34,697 bases of DNA. Source: Lachnospiraceae bacterium UBA7182. Its GTDB lineage: Bacteria; Bacillota; Clostridia; Lachnospirales; Lachnospiraceae. A model generated the notes under the pieces. The model was not told the origin of the DNA and did not search any database. It saw only the letters and a program-made list of their open reading frames with translations. A program made the translations under genes and the position numbers. The stretch covers positions 1 through 34,697 of the forward strand of contig DKVI01000082.1 of assembly GCA_002491115.1 (NCBI GenBank). Direction: 5' to 3'. Below, in pieces: positions 22,975-31,530 of this stretch. Position 1 is the first letter of the stretch. Every line of letters begins with the position of its first letter.

Positions 22975-25004
22975 TGGCCGCCTCCTTTGCATGTAACGAT
23001 GTAAATGGGATTCAATCCCGTCATCAGATGGTAGGAAGATACTTTTTTTGCCTTCGCAATCCCCACGGAGATGATCTCTTCCTCCACCAGGGGCAATGTT
23101 TTCAGGCATTCCGTCACTTCCCCTATGGTTTCCAGGGTCACCGTATTGATCACCAGACGAACGGACGGATTTTTCTTAAGAAGGCACTCGATAATCTCTT
23201 TTAAGTTGCCGGCGGAGCCTCCGATAAAAGCATGCGTAGGCGCAGGCAGGTCTGCAAGCGCTTCCGGCGCAAGGCCGCATACCACCTGAATATGGGGAAC
23301 GCCGAAGATCCTTTTATTCTTCTCGATCAGTTCGCAGGCTTCTTCTTTTCTCTCGATGGCATAGACGGTTCCGTCCGCAGCCTGCAGCGCCATCTCCACG
23401 GTCACGGAGCCGGTACCTGCGCCCACGTCATAGACCACGGCTTCTTTTGTCAGGCGAAGCTTGGACACGGAAAGGCTTCGGATCTCGCTCTTGGTCATGG
23501 GAGCCTTCCCGCGCAGAAATTCCTCGTCGCCGATACAGCTTCGGATACCGCTTACCGCCTCCGGATTCTCGATCAGCGCCACAGTAAGGCCGCCATACTG
23601 TCCGCCTTCCAGCTCTGAGGGCGTGCCGGAAGAAATCTTTTCATCCTCGTAGCCAAGACGTTCTCCTATGGATACGTTTACGTTTGCAAGACCGTACTCC
23701 TGTAATTCCCGGCACAGGTCTTTTACGCTGTCTTTGGCGCTTAGAAGAGCGGCCGTCTTTTTATGGGTATATACAGCCTGCACCAGATTGGCTTTTCTTC
23801 CGTGGGTGCTTTTTAGACATACGTCCTCCCAGGGAACGCCGAGCTTTCCGCACAGGTATACAAGCGACGATACGCCGCATACGCTGCGTATTTCATACCC
23901 GCATCCGTCCAGCGCGTCATAGAGCTTTTTCGCGCCGCTGTAAAAGCCGATATCGCCGGATAAAAGGATTGCCACGCGGTCATACTCTGTATGTTCCGCA
24001 ATATATGCCGATATCTTCTGAGGATCATAAGCATTGAAAGACGGCTTCTTTACCGCACCGGCCGCCTGAAGCATCCGCTCGGCGCCGATCAGAAGATCCG
24101 CATCCCGAATGGCCGAGACGGCTTCGCCGGTCATACCTTCCCAGGTGCCCATACCGGTCCCCACCAGCGTAACGACACGTTTTTTTACGGATGCAGCCGG
24201 CGCCGCGCAGATCTTATCAGACGTTTCGGGGAATGGTCCCTCGGCCATCCCCAGACGTTTTCTCAGGATTTCTACCACCTCTTCATAGGCATATCCTTCT
24301 TTTTGCGCCGGCCTGCCCACCAGAATCAGTTTCGCGTCCGCGCGTCCGGCCGCCCTTACTTTTTCCATAAATCCGCCTGCTTTTCCTGTCTCTTTTGTGA
24401 CAAGATACCGGCAGTCAAACTGGCGCAGCATGGCCTCATTCAGGGCTTCGCTGAAAGGCCCCTGCATACAGATCAGATTCCTGCCGCGAAAGCCAAGTTT
24501 TTCACAGGCGGACGCCACTTCCGCTGTGGACAGCACACGGGCAAAAACACGCTTTTCATAATCGGGAAGCACTGTATATTTAACCAGTTCCTTGCTTCCG
24601 GTGGTGGCAAGAATATTCCCGTCCGTGTGCTTTAAATATTCCACCGCCTCCTCCACGGAAGATACCAGGACGGCGTCTTTTATATCTGTAAGATCCGATT
24701 CCCGAAGCAGACGAAGATATTCTGTGCCGCTACTTAAACAGGCTCCCCACACATTCTCCGATACTTCCACCGCGTATGGATGGGTCGCGTCCACCACCAG
24801 CGCGGCAGATTCTTTTTTTATAAAATCCGTCATCTGCGCCTGGTTCATACGGCCCGTGTGAACGTTTAAATATTCATTTTCATCCAGCAGCGTCTCTCCG
24901 TATTCCGTCGCCACGCACGCCGTCACCCGGACTTTCTGTCCTGCGAGATATTCAGACAGCGTCCTTCCCTCTATCGTTCCTGCAAATATGATCACCGGTT
25001 TCAT
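22971..25004 (-). CDS. cbiJET: CbiJ-CbiE-CbiT fusion (precorrin-6A reductase and C5/C15 methyltransferase)
   Basis: 677 residues carrying three pathway enzymes in one chain. Residues 1-250 are a precorrin-6A reductase (CbiJ/CobK: IIFAGTIEGRTLSEYL, ATHPYAVEVSENV, ATTGSKEL). Residues about 273-480 are the CbiE tetrapyrrole methylase (VVTLVGTGMGTWEGMTGEA, LLSGDIGFYSGAKKL). Residues about 490-677 are CbiT, with GKAPMTKSEIRSLSVSKL and the SAM loop YDVGAGTGSVTVEMA. Together they reduce cobalt-precorrin-6A, methylate C5 and C15 and decarboxylate the C12 acetate. CbiET fusions (CobL) are common; the added reductase domain is less so. It sits 4 bases after cbiG and overlaps cbiA by 4. Confidence 0.95.
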   Translation of the reverse strand: MKPVIIFAGTIEGRTLSEYLAGQKVRVTACVATEYGETLLDENEYLNVHTGRMNQAQMTDFIKKESAALVVDATHPYAVEVSENVWGACLSSGTEYLRLLRESDLTDIKDAVLVSSVEEAVEYLKHTDGNILATTGSKELVKYTVLPDYEKRVFARVLSTAEVASACEKLGFRGRNLICMQGPFSEALNEAMLRQFDCRYLVTKETGKAGGFMEKVRAAGRADAKLILVGRPAQKEGYAYEEVVEILRKRLGMAEGPFPETSDKICAAPAASVKKRVVTLVGTGMGTWEGMTGEAVSAIRDADLLIGAERMLQAAGAVKKPSFNAYDPQKISAYIAEHTEYDRVAILLSGDIGFYSGAKKLYDALDGCGYEIRSVCGVSSLVYLCGKLGVPWEDVCLKSTHGRKANLVQAVYTHKKTAALLSAKDSVKDLCRELQEYGLANVNVSIGERLGYEDEKISSGTPSELEGGQYGGLTVALIENPEAVSGIRSCIGDEEFLRGKAPMTKSEIRSLSVSKLRLTKEAVVYDVGAGTGSVTVEMALQAADGTVYAIERKEEACELIEKNKRIFGVPHIQVVCGLAPEALADLPAPTHAFIGGSAGNLKEIIECLLKKNPSVRLVINTVTLETIGEVTECLKTLPLVEEEIISVGIAKAKKVSSYHLMTGLNPIYIVTCKGGGQ

Positions 25005-25008
25005 CTTT

Positions 25009-26058
25009 TCACTCCTCCATACAGACCGTATAATCCATGGCCGCAGCCGCCACCGTCACGCCTTCACAGGCGGTTTTGGGAATCAGCAGCCGCTCTGTCC
25101 CGGCGCCCTTCAGCGCTGCCCGCTCGCAGACATTTCCAATCCCCGTCACTGATTTTACAAAATCCGACTCTGTAAATCCCTCCTTTGCACGCACCTGCAT
25201 CAGTTCCTCCGACGTATACGTCGTAAAAGGCACCTGCATCTGGTCCGCCAGCGCAAGGATCGCCGGTTCCGCTTGTTTCAGATCAATGGACGCAATCCGG
25301 CCTATACTTTCCGGAACTATATGATGTGCTTTTAATACCCGCGCCACCGTTTCTTTCAGATGCGTCTGTTCCACACCCTTTCTGCACCCGATCCCCAGCA
25401 CAACAATCCGGGGAATCAGACGGAGCGTGCAGGCAAAAGGAGTGTCTTCTCTGACATCTATGATAAATCCCACAGAAGGCGTTCCTTCCCTGTCCAGTTC
25501 TTCCGGCACAGGTCCAAAGACCGGAAACGCGCTTCGCATCCCCACGCGCTCTCCCGCCACCAGCTTTGCCGCTATCTCTTTTGCACACTCCATGGAATCC
25601 ATATACAGACCTCTTCCGGCGGCAAAGGCGTCTACGGCAAATTTTCCGTTCAGATCCGTAGCCGTCGTAATCACCGGTTCGGCGCCCAGGATCTCTGCCG
25701 CAAGACGTGTCATGGCGTTGGCGCCTCCGATATGTCCTGACAAAAGGGAGATCACATGCTGCCCCTGTTCATCAATCACAAGGACAGCCGGGTCTGTCTT
25801 TTTGCTCCTTACAAAAGGGGCGATGCTTCTGACCGCGATGCCGGAAGCTCCGATAAAGATCAGCACATCCGCCTCCGAAAACTGCCGTTTCATCCACTCT
25901 TTTAAAGGTTCTGTAAGAATCCGGACGTTCTCTAAAAGAACAGGATTCTTTTTTTTCACATACGCTTCACAGCGGATATATTTTTCTTCAAAGGCCTCTG
26001 TCAGTCTTTTCGCCAGCAGCGCCCCGTGATCTGTAAAACTGATGATCCTTGTATTCAT
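25009..26058 (-). CDS. cbiG: Cobalt-precorrin-5A hydrolase
   Basis: Opens the lactone of cobalt-precorrin-5A, releasing acetaldehyde (C2 unit) during ring contraction. 349 residues: N-terminal domain (about 1-115) with FIGASGIAVRSIAPFVRSKKTDPAVLVID, then the core LLSGHIGGANAMTRLAAEILGAEPVITTATD, and a C-terminal CbiG/CobE domain (about 215-349: VLGIGCRKGVEQTHL, SIDLKQAEPAILALA). The presence of cbiG marks the anaerobic route. Its ATG overlaps the cbiD stop (ATGA). Confidence 0.96.
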   Translation of the reverse strand: MNTRIISFTDHGALLAKRLTEAFEEKYIRCEAYVKKKNPVLLENVRILTEPLKEWMKRQFSEADVLIFIGASGIAVRSIAPFVRSKKTDPAVLVIDEQGQHVISLLSGHIGGANAMTRLAAEILGAEPVITTATDLNGKFAVDAFAAGRGLYMDSMECAKEIAAKLVAGERVGMRSAFPVFGPVPEELDREGTPSVGFIIDVREDTPFACTLRLIPRIVVLGIGCRKGVEQTHLKETVARVLKAHHIVPESIGRIASIDLKQAEPAILALADQMQVPFTTYTSEELMQVRAKEGFTESDFVKSVTGIGNVCERAALKGAGTERLLIPKTACEGVTVAAAAMDYTVCMEE

Positions 26059-27230
26059 GCCTGTCCTCCCGCTGTGTGCCAGGCCGCGATCTTTTCGGCC
26101 AGCTTCGGCACATTTTCCGTCTGTCCCAGGACGCCGTATACTTTGGAAAACGTAACGATCCCGGATTCCAGTCGGTTTTGTACCCGCTGGTTGACATAGA
26201 ACGCCATCCGGTCCGTCAGCCGCCCCATCACAGGCTCCATAAGGCCTGCTTCCTGCAAATATTTTAAAGCGTCGTCCGTGGTTACGCTGTCCATCATACG
26301 GGTAAGAAGGGATACCGGCGCGCCCAGAAGCGCCGCGTGGACGCTTAAAAGCTCCATCCTGGTGTCCGCGTTATGGGAATGGGTATTCATAATGCCGCCT
26401 GCCAGCTTGACAAATTTTCCGATGTGCCCCATAAGCAGCACGCCTTTCGCCCCGAATTCCACGGCGGCGTCCAGTGCCTCTCCTATAAAATTGCTGCATT
26501 TTACCGCATCCTGGAGGGTAAGGCCGTGTCCGTATGTTTCCAGGAAATCAATGCCGTAATTTCCCGGCACGATCAGAAGGTACTGGCTTCCGTTTGACAA
26601 TTTCTGACGGATCTCCACGCGGATCGTATCGATCAGCGCCTGCTCACTCATGGGTTCCACGATGCCGCTGGTGCCAAGGACCGAGATGCCTCCGAGAATG
26701 CCAAGCCTGGGATTAAATGTCTTATCCGCCAGCGCTTCCCCTTCCGGGATGGAGATCACAACTTTCAGGCATCCGGTATAGCCGAACCGGGCGCAGACTT
26801 CCAGCACGTTCTCACGGATCATAAGACGGGGCACTTTGTTGATCGCCGCCGCCCCCACAGGCTGTTCAAGCCCCGGCTTCGTGACCCTGCCCACGCCTTT
26901 GCCGCCGTCAATCCGGACACGGCCGCATTCGTCAGAAGCCTTTTCTTCTTTTATGTAAGATACTTTCGCATATACCAGAATGCCGTTGGTCACGTCCGGA
27001 TCGTCGCCGCCGTCTTTTCTGACCGCGCAGCTTACCGACTCCTGCGTCCTCATGGTGTCCAGTACATGAAGATGCAGAGGAATCTGCTTAGGCGTCATCA
27101 GATCCACATACGCCGTCTCTTTTCCCGACAGCAGCATATAAGCCGCCGCTTTGGCAGCAGCCGCCGCACAGGAACCGGTGGTATGGCCGTATCTTAGTTT
27201 TTTATGGTTCTTATAGATGAACTGTTCCAT
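26055..27230 (-). CDS. cbiD: Cobalt-precorrin-5B (C1)-methyltransferase
   Basis: Methylates C1 of the ring-contracted intermediate, a step specific to the anaerobic pathway. 391 residues with the family start LRYGHTTGSCAAAAAKAA, the VTKPGLEQPVGAAAINKVPR segment, LGTSGIVEPMSEQA, and GNYGIDFLETYGH. The ATG has AAGGA before it and lies 6 bases after cobT. Confidence 0.96.
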   Translation of the reverse strand: MEQFIYKNHKKLRYGHTTGSCAAAAAKAAAYMLLSGKETAYVDLMTPKQIPLHLHVLDTMRTQESVSCAVRKDGGDDPDVTNGILVYAKVSYIKEEKASDECGRVRIDGGKGVGRVTKPGLEQPVGAAAINKVPRLMIRENVLEVCARFGYTGCLKVVISIPEGEALADKTFNPRLGILGGISVLGTSGIVEPMSEQALIDTIRVEIRQKLSNGSQYLLIVPGNYGIDFLETYGHGLTLQDAVKCSNFIGEALDAAVEFGAKGVLLMGHIGKFVKLAGGIMNTHSHNADTRMELLSVHAALLGAPVSLLTRMMDSVTTDDALKYLQEAGLMEPVMGRLTDRMAFYVNQRVQNRLESGIVTFSKVYGVLGQTENVPKLAEKIAAWHTAGGQA

Positions 27231-27236
27231 AGTTCC

Positions 27237-28298
27237 TTACACCTGATGCGTATACGCTTCCACTTTTCCTCCGTCCCAGGTCGTCAGATGATAATAGACA
27301 TTCAGCGCCTGGTCGATCAGGGACAGTCCCATAATGGCGCCGGTCCCTTCGCCTAAATGCATGCCTGCATGCAGGGGCGCTTTCATACCCAGGCGCTCCA
27401 CCACAAGCCGGGAAGCCGGTTCGGCTGAAAAATGGGTACATACCATATATTCTCTGGCAGTTTCACAGAGCATGCCCGCCAGATAAGCGGCAATCGCCGA
27501 GATAAATCCGTCGATCAGAATCGGCATCCGGCAGTAAGCAGCTCCCAGATAGCAGCCCACCATCCCCGCGATATCCAGTCCCCCGACCTTTGCGATCACA
27601 TCAATGGCATCTTCTTTGTCCGGCTGATTCACCTGGATTGCCTTTTTAATCGCCTGTATCTTACGCTCCAGCCCCTCGGTGGAGAGCCCTGCGCCCCGTC
27701 CGGTCACGTCTTCTACTTTCTGGTCAAACAGGACAGCCGCGCAGGCGGAGCTGGTGGTCGTATTTCCGATTCCCATCTCTCCGGTCACAATCAGATTGTA
27801 CCCGTCTTTTTTTAATTCTTTTACAATATCTGCTCCGGTAAGGATCGCCCTGATACATTCATCCTTTGTCATAGCCGGCCCCTTTGCGATATTTCCGGTA
27901 CCGTGACGGACCACCCGGTTCAAAATCCGCGGATGTTTTCCGTCTGTCAGAGAACCAATATTCACGGGGAATAATTCGCACCCCGCCAGATTACACATCA
28001 CGCACGCGGTAGAAAGCCTGTCCCCCATATTTTCCAGCACCTGAATCGTCACCGAACTGTCCGTCTGGGTCACGCCTTCTTCCACCACACCGTTGTCCGC
28101 TCCCATAATCACCACCGCCCGTTTATCCGGATGCGGATGCGTCGTCCCATAGATACCCGCGATCTGCACGAGTACTTCCTCTAACCAGCCCAGCCCCCGA
28201 AGCGGCTTACACAGAGAATCCCAGCACTTCCAGGCCTCCTCCATCACATCCCGGTCAATGGGACTGATTCCTTTCACTATTTCATCTAATTTTTCCAT
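27237..28298 (-). CDS. cobT: Nicotinate-nucleotide-dimethylbenzimidazole phosphoribosyltransferase
   Basis: Activates the lower-ligand base by moving phosphoribose from nicotinate mononucleotide, giving alpha-ribazole phosphate. 353 residues; the catalytic glutamate aligns at Glu317 (LGEGTGA), and GEMGIGNTTTSSA and VTGRGAG motifs are present. A GTG 3 codons upstream overlaps cbiC, but ATG 28298 fits GGAGGAG better. The gene shows that the cell attaches its own lower base; which base it uses cannot be told from here. No bza genes for 5,6-dimethylbenzimidazole synthesis are in the window. Confidence 0.96.
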   Translation of the reverse strand: MEKLDEIVKGISPIDRDVMEEAWKCWDSLCKPLRGLGWLEEVLVQIAGIYGTTHPHPDKRAVVIMGADNGVVEEGVTQTDSSVTIQVLENMGDRLSTACVMCNLAGCELFPVNIGSLTDGKHPRILNRVVRHGTGNIAKGPAMTKDECIRAILTGADIVKELKKDGYNLIVTGEMGIGNTTTSSACAAVLFDQKVEDVTGRGAGLSTEGLERKIQAIKKAIQVNQPDKEDAIDVIAKVGGLDIAGMVGCYLGAAYCRMPILIDGFISAIAAYLAGMLCETAREYMVCTHFSAEPASRLVVERLGMKAPLHAGMHLGEGTGAIMGLSLIDQALNVYYHLTTWDGGKVEAYTHQV

Positions 28299-28303
28299 GT
28301 ATA

Positions 28304-28939
28304 TCACTCCTCCACTTTCGCATACAGCATCGCGTTACAGATCGTCGCCGCGATGTTGCTGCCGCCTTTGCGGCCGCGCGGGACGATATAGGGTACGCCT
28401 GCCGTCATGATCAGCTCTTTGGCCTCCACCACATTGACAAACCCCACCGGCGCGCCGATAATCAGCGCCGGGCGGACTTTTCCTTCCCGGATCAGTTCAT
28501 ACAGACGGATCAGCGCCGTCGGGGCGTTGCCGACTGCGAAGATCACCTCTTTATTAAGCGCGGCTCCCCGTTCCATGCAGACGGCGGCCCGGGTACACTC
28601 CCTTTCCTTCGCTTCTTGGGCCACGTCCTCGTCGGACATAAAGCAGTACGCTTCCCCGCCGTATTCGGCCAGTTTCGTTTTATTGATGCCCGACCAGGCC
28701 ATTTTCGTGTCGGTCACAATGGCCGCGCCGCGGCGGAGCGCTTTTACACCCAGCATGGCCGCGTCCTCGGAAAAGCACAGATGATCCGCATAGTCAAAAT
28801 CCGCCGACGTATGAATACATCGTTTGATAATGGAAAACTGAGGTTCCGGCCAGGTCCTTCCGTTCAGTTCCTCTGTGATGATCTCCATGCTCCTTTTTTC
28901 AATTTCCATGGGCTTTACGATCTCTATCTTGTCCAGCAT
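28304..28939 (-). CDS. cbiC: Cobalt-precorrin-8 methylmutase
   Basis: Moves the C11 methyl group to C12, giving cobyrinic acid. 211 residues with the proton-handling His43 in IHTSADFDY, and with VTDTKMAWSGIN, GNAPTALIRLYEL and GAPVGFVNVVEAKE, all typical of CbiC/CobH. Length is standard. Its ATG overlaps the cbiP stop by one base (TGATG). Confidence 0.96.
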   Translation of the reverse strand: MLDKIEIVKPMEIEKRSMEIITEELNGRTWPEPQFSIIKRCIHTSADFDYADHLCFSEDAAMLGVKALRRGAAIVTDTKMAWSGINKTKLAEYGGEAYCFMSDEDVAQEAKERECTRAAVCMERGAALNKEVIFAVGNAPTALIRLYELIREGKVRPALIIGAPVGFVNVVEAKELIMTAGVPYIVPRGRKGGSNIAATICNAMLYAKVEE

Positions 28940-30444
28940 CAGATTCCCGCCTCCAGTATTTCATATATTTTTTTCATATCCAGGGATCTTCTTACCAGAT
29001 CCGCCAGTTTATCATACTCTCTTTCCTTGTGGGCGTTAAGGTCGAACTGCCAGCCTTTCCAGTCCATCCCCAGCTCCCGCATCCGCTTTTTCATCATCGC
29101 TTCCGCAAAACCGGCCGTGTCAAAGAGGCCGTGCAGATAACTTCCCATCACGCTGCCGTCTTCATTGGAAAGCGCGTCTACACGCCCGTCCGACAGACGG
29201 ATCAGCGTCTTGCAGCCGCCCAGGTTCTCAGACACGCCCATATGGATCTCATAGCCCGACACTTCTTTTCCTTCCCAGTCGGAAAAAAGTCCCGCGCCCT
29301 GTTCCATCACGCCACGAATCTGCGTCCTTGTCTTTGCTTCTGTAAAGACTGTTTTCGTATCCAGAAGCCCCATGCCCCGCATGGAGCCGCCATGCTCCAC
29401 ATGATAAGGATCTTCCAGCGTCTTCCCCAACATCTGAAAACCGCCGCAGATGCCGATGATGGGCGTCTTTTTTTCCGCCTGTTTAAGAAGAAGCGCCTCC
29501 ATACCCGATTCCCGCATCCAGGTAAGGTCGTCCATGGTATTTTTGGTTCCGGGCAGCAGGATCACGTCCGGGTCTTCCAGCATACCCGGATCTTCCACAT
29601 ACCTTAAAGACACCCCTTCCATGCGCTCAAACGCGGAAAAATCCGTAAAATTAGAAATATGCGGAAGACGGACCACCGCCACATCCACGCCTTCCCCTCT
29701 GTGTACCCGGCCAAGCCGGTCGGACAGACTGTCCTCGTCATCAATATCCAGCCGCTCCATGGGAACCACGCCCACCACAGGTATTCCGACCCGTTCTTCA
29801 ATCATCTGAAGTCCCGGCTCCAGGATCTTTAAGTCCCCCCGGAACTTATTGATCACAAGTCCTTTGATCCTTTTTTGTTCTTCTTCTTTTAAGAGTTTTA
29901 CGGTTCCGTACAGAGCCGCAAAGACGCCGCCCCTGTCAATATCCCCCACCAGAAGGACCGGGGCTTTGGCTATCTTCGCCATGCCCATGTTGACAAAACC
30001 GTCCTCTCCTAAATTGATCTCCGCCGGACTGCCCGCCCCTTCGATTACGATGATATCGTAATCCTGATTCAGGCGTTCGTAGGCTGCCCGCACTTCGGGA
30101 ATCAGTTCTTTTTTATACTGATAATATTCCGTCGCCTTCATGTTGCCCCGGACTTCTCCGTTTACAATCACCTGGCTCCCCACATGGCTGACAGGCTTTA
30201 GAAGAATCGGGTTCATGTCCGCTGTGGGGTCCACTTTACACGCTTCCGCCTGCATGGCCTGGGCGCGCCCGATCTCCAGGCCTTCTTTCGTAATATAAGA
30301 ATTCAGCGCCATATTCTGCGCCTTAAAAGGAGCGGTTTTATATCCGTCCTGCATAAATACTCTGCAAAGTCCCGCTGTCAGAAAACTCTTTCCCGAGTTT
30401 GACATCGTGCCCTGCACCATGATTGCTCTCGCCAATCCATTCAC
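28939..30444 (-). CDS. cbiP: Cobyric acid synthase (glutamine-hydrolysing)
   Basis: Amidates the b, d, e and g side chains of adenosylcobyrinate a,c-diamide. 501 residues: N-terminal dethiobiotin-synthetase-like domain (VQGTMSNSGKSFLTAGL, ALNSYIT, EGAGSPAEINL) and C-terminal glutaminase domain with nucleophile Cys333 (IIGICGGFQMLG) and late GSYLHGLFD. The start is ATG 30444 with AGAGGTG upstream, 3 bases after cobD. Confidence 0.96.
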   Translation of the reverse strand: MNGLARAIMVQGTMSNSGKSFLTAGLCRVFMQDGYKTAPFKAQNMALNSYITKEGLEIGRAQAMQAEACKVDPTADMNPILLKPVSHVGSQVIVNGEVRGNMKATEYYQYKKELIPEVRAAYERLNQDYDIIVIEGAGSPAEINLGEDGFVNMGMAKIAKAPVLLVGDIDRGGVFAALYGTVKLLKEEEQKRIKGLVINKFRGDLKILEPGLQMIEERVGIPVVGVVPMERLDIDDEDSLSDRLGRVHRGEGVDVAVVRLPHISNFTDFSAFERMEGVSLRYVEDPGMLEDPDVILLPGTKNTMDDLTWMRESGMEALLLKQAEKKTPIIGICGGFQMLGKTLEDPYHVEHGGSMRGMGLLDTKTVFTEAKTRTQIRGVMEQGAGLFSDWEGKEVSGYEIHMGVSENLGGCKTLIRLSDGRVDALSNEDGSVMGSYLHGLFDTAGFAEAMMKKRMRELGMDWKGWQFDLNAHKEREYDKLADLVRRSLDMKKIYEILEAGI

Positions 30445-30447
30445 CTC

Positions 30448-31530
30448 TTACTCGAGTTTTATTGTTTCTTCTATGGCTTTTACAAGTCTCTCATTCGACT
30501 TATGATCTTTGACCGCGATTCGATAGTATTCCGCTCCCAGTCCCCGATAATTATCGCAGCGTCTGATCAGGATGCCCCGGGGAAGCAGGCGTTCATACAG
30601 ATCCAGGATACCCGGGGCGCGAAAAAACAGATAATCTGCCTGGGAATCCCACACTTTAATCCCCAAATCCTCCAGCCGGTCTTTTAAATAGCCCCGTTCT
30701 TCCCTGATCAGGCGGACTGCCTTCTGTTTATACTCCCGCTCTTTTAAAGCGGCAATTCCGGCTGCCGACGCCAGGACGCTGACGCCCCAGCACTGTCCGG
30801 CGGCTTCCATGCGCTTAAGAAGTTCCCGGCTGCCGCAAAGGCCGTATCCCAGCCGGATGCCCGGCATGGCATACATTTTTGTAAACGACTTCAGGATAAA
30901 CAGATTGTCTGTGTCTTTTACATAAGAAATCAGCGACCGTTCTTCCTGTCCGGTAAAGTCCAGAAAGCACTCGTCCAATACAAGCAAAATCCCCTGCCGC
31001 TTTGCCTTTCCAAGTATCCGAAGCAGAAGCTCCTGATTGATTAAAAGCCCCGTGGGATTGTTGGGATTGCAAAGGAACATTACATCCACCGACTGATCCA
31101 TCTGTTCCAGAATATCACAGCGTACTTTCATATCCTCCGAAAGTTTATGAAAGATACATTCTGTACCGGTCTGCCGGAGGGCTTCTTCATACTCCGCAAA
31201 CGTGGGCGCCGTCAGAAGTGCTTTTGCAGGACGCAGCGCATAGACCAGGCGATAGATCAGATCCGCCCCGCCGTTGCCGCAGATCAATACATGCTCCGGC
31301 AATCCATACGCTTTTGCCAGCGCCTTTTTCAGCTTTCTGCACAGGGGGTCCGGGTAATGCACCGCGCCTGGAAGCGCGTCCGTCACCGCCTGTTTCACGC
31401 TGTCCGGCATCCCCAGCGGATTGATATTTGCGGAGAAATCCAGAAGTGTTTCGCCGGACCCGGCGATTTTCTGTTCTATATAACCGTCATATATATTTCC
31501 GCCGTGGAGCAGTCTTTCTTCAGCCGCCAT
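30448..31530 (-). CDS. cobD: Threonine-phosphate decarboxylase (PLP-dependent)
   Basis: Produces (R)-1-amino-2-propanol phosphate, used by CbiB. 360 residues of the class I/II aminotransferase fold: HGGNIYDGY and LDFSANINPLGMP at the N-terminus, NPNNPTG, LDECFLDF and the PLP lysine Lys218 in SFTKMYAMPGIRLGYG. An upstream in-frame start would add 30 residues inside the hemD part of the previous gene; ATG 31530 with AAAGGG just before it matches the family. It overlaps the previous gene by 11 bases. Confidence 0.93.
   Translation of the reverse strand: MAAEERLLHGGNIYDGYIEQKIAGSGETLLDFSANINPLGMPDSVKQAVTDALPGAVHYPDPLCRKLKKALAKAYGLPEHVLICGNGGADLIYRLVYALRPAKALLTAPTFAEYEEALRQTGTECIFHKLSEDMKVRCDILEQMDQSVDVMFLCNPNNPTGLLINQELLLRILGKAKRQGILLVLDECFLDFTGQEERSLISYVKDTDNLFILKSFTKMYAMPGIRLGYGLCGSRELLKRMEAAGQCWGVSVLASAAGIAALKEREYKQKAVRLIREERGYLKDRLEDLGIKVWDSQADYLFFRAPGILDLYERLLPRGILIRRCDNYRGLGAEYYRIAVKDHKSNERLVKAIEETIKLE

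Noticed and set aside
23991..24635. 214-codon open frame on the plus strand
   Set aside because: Antisense to cbiJET and rich in Arg/His/Phe as expected for a shadow frame; no initiation signal.
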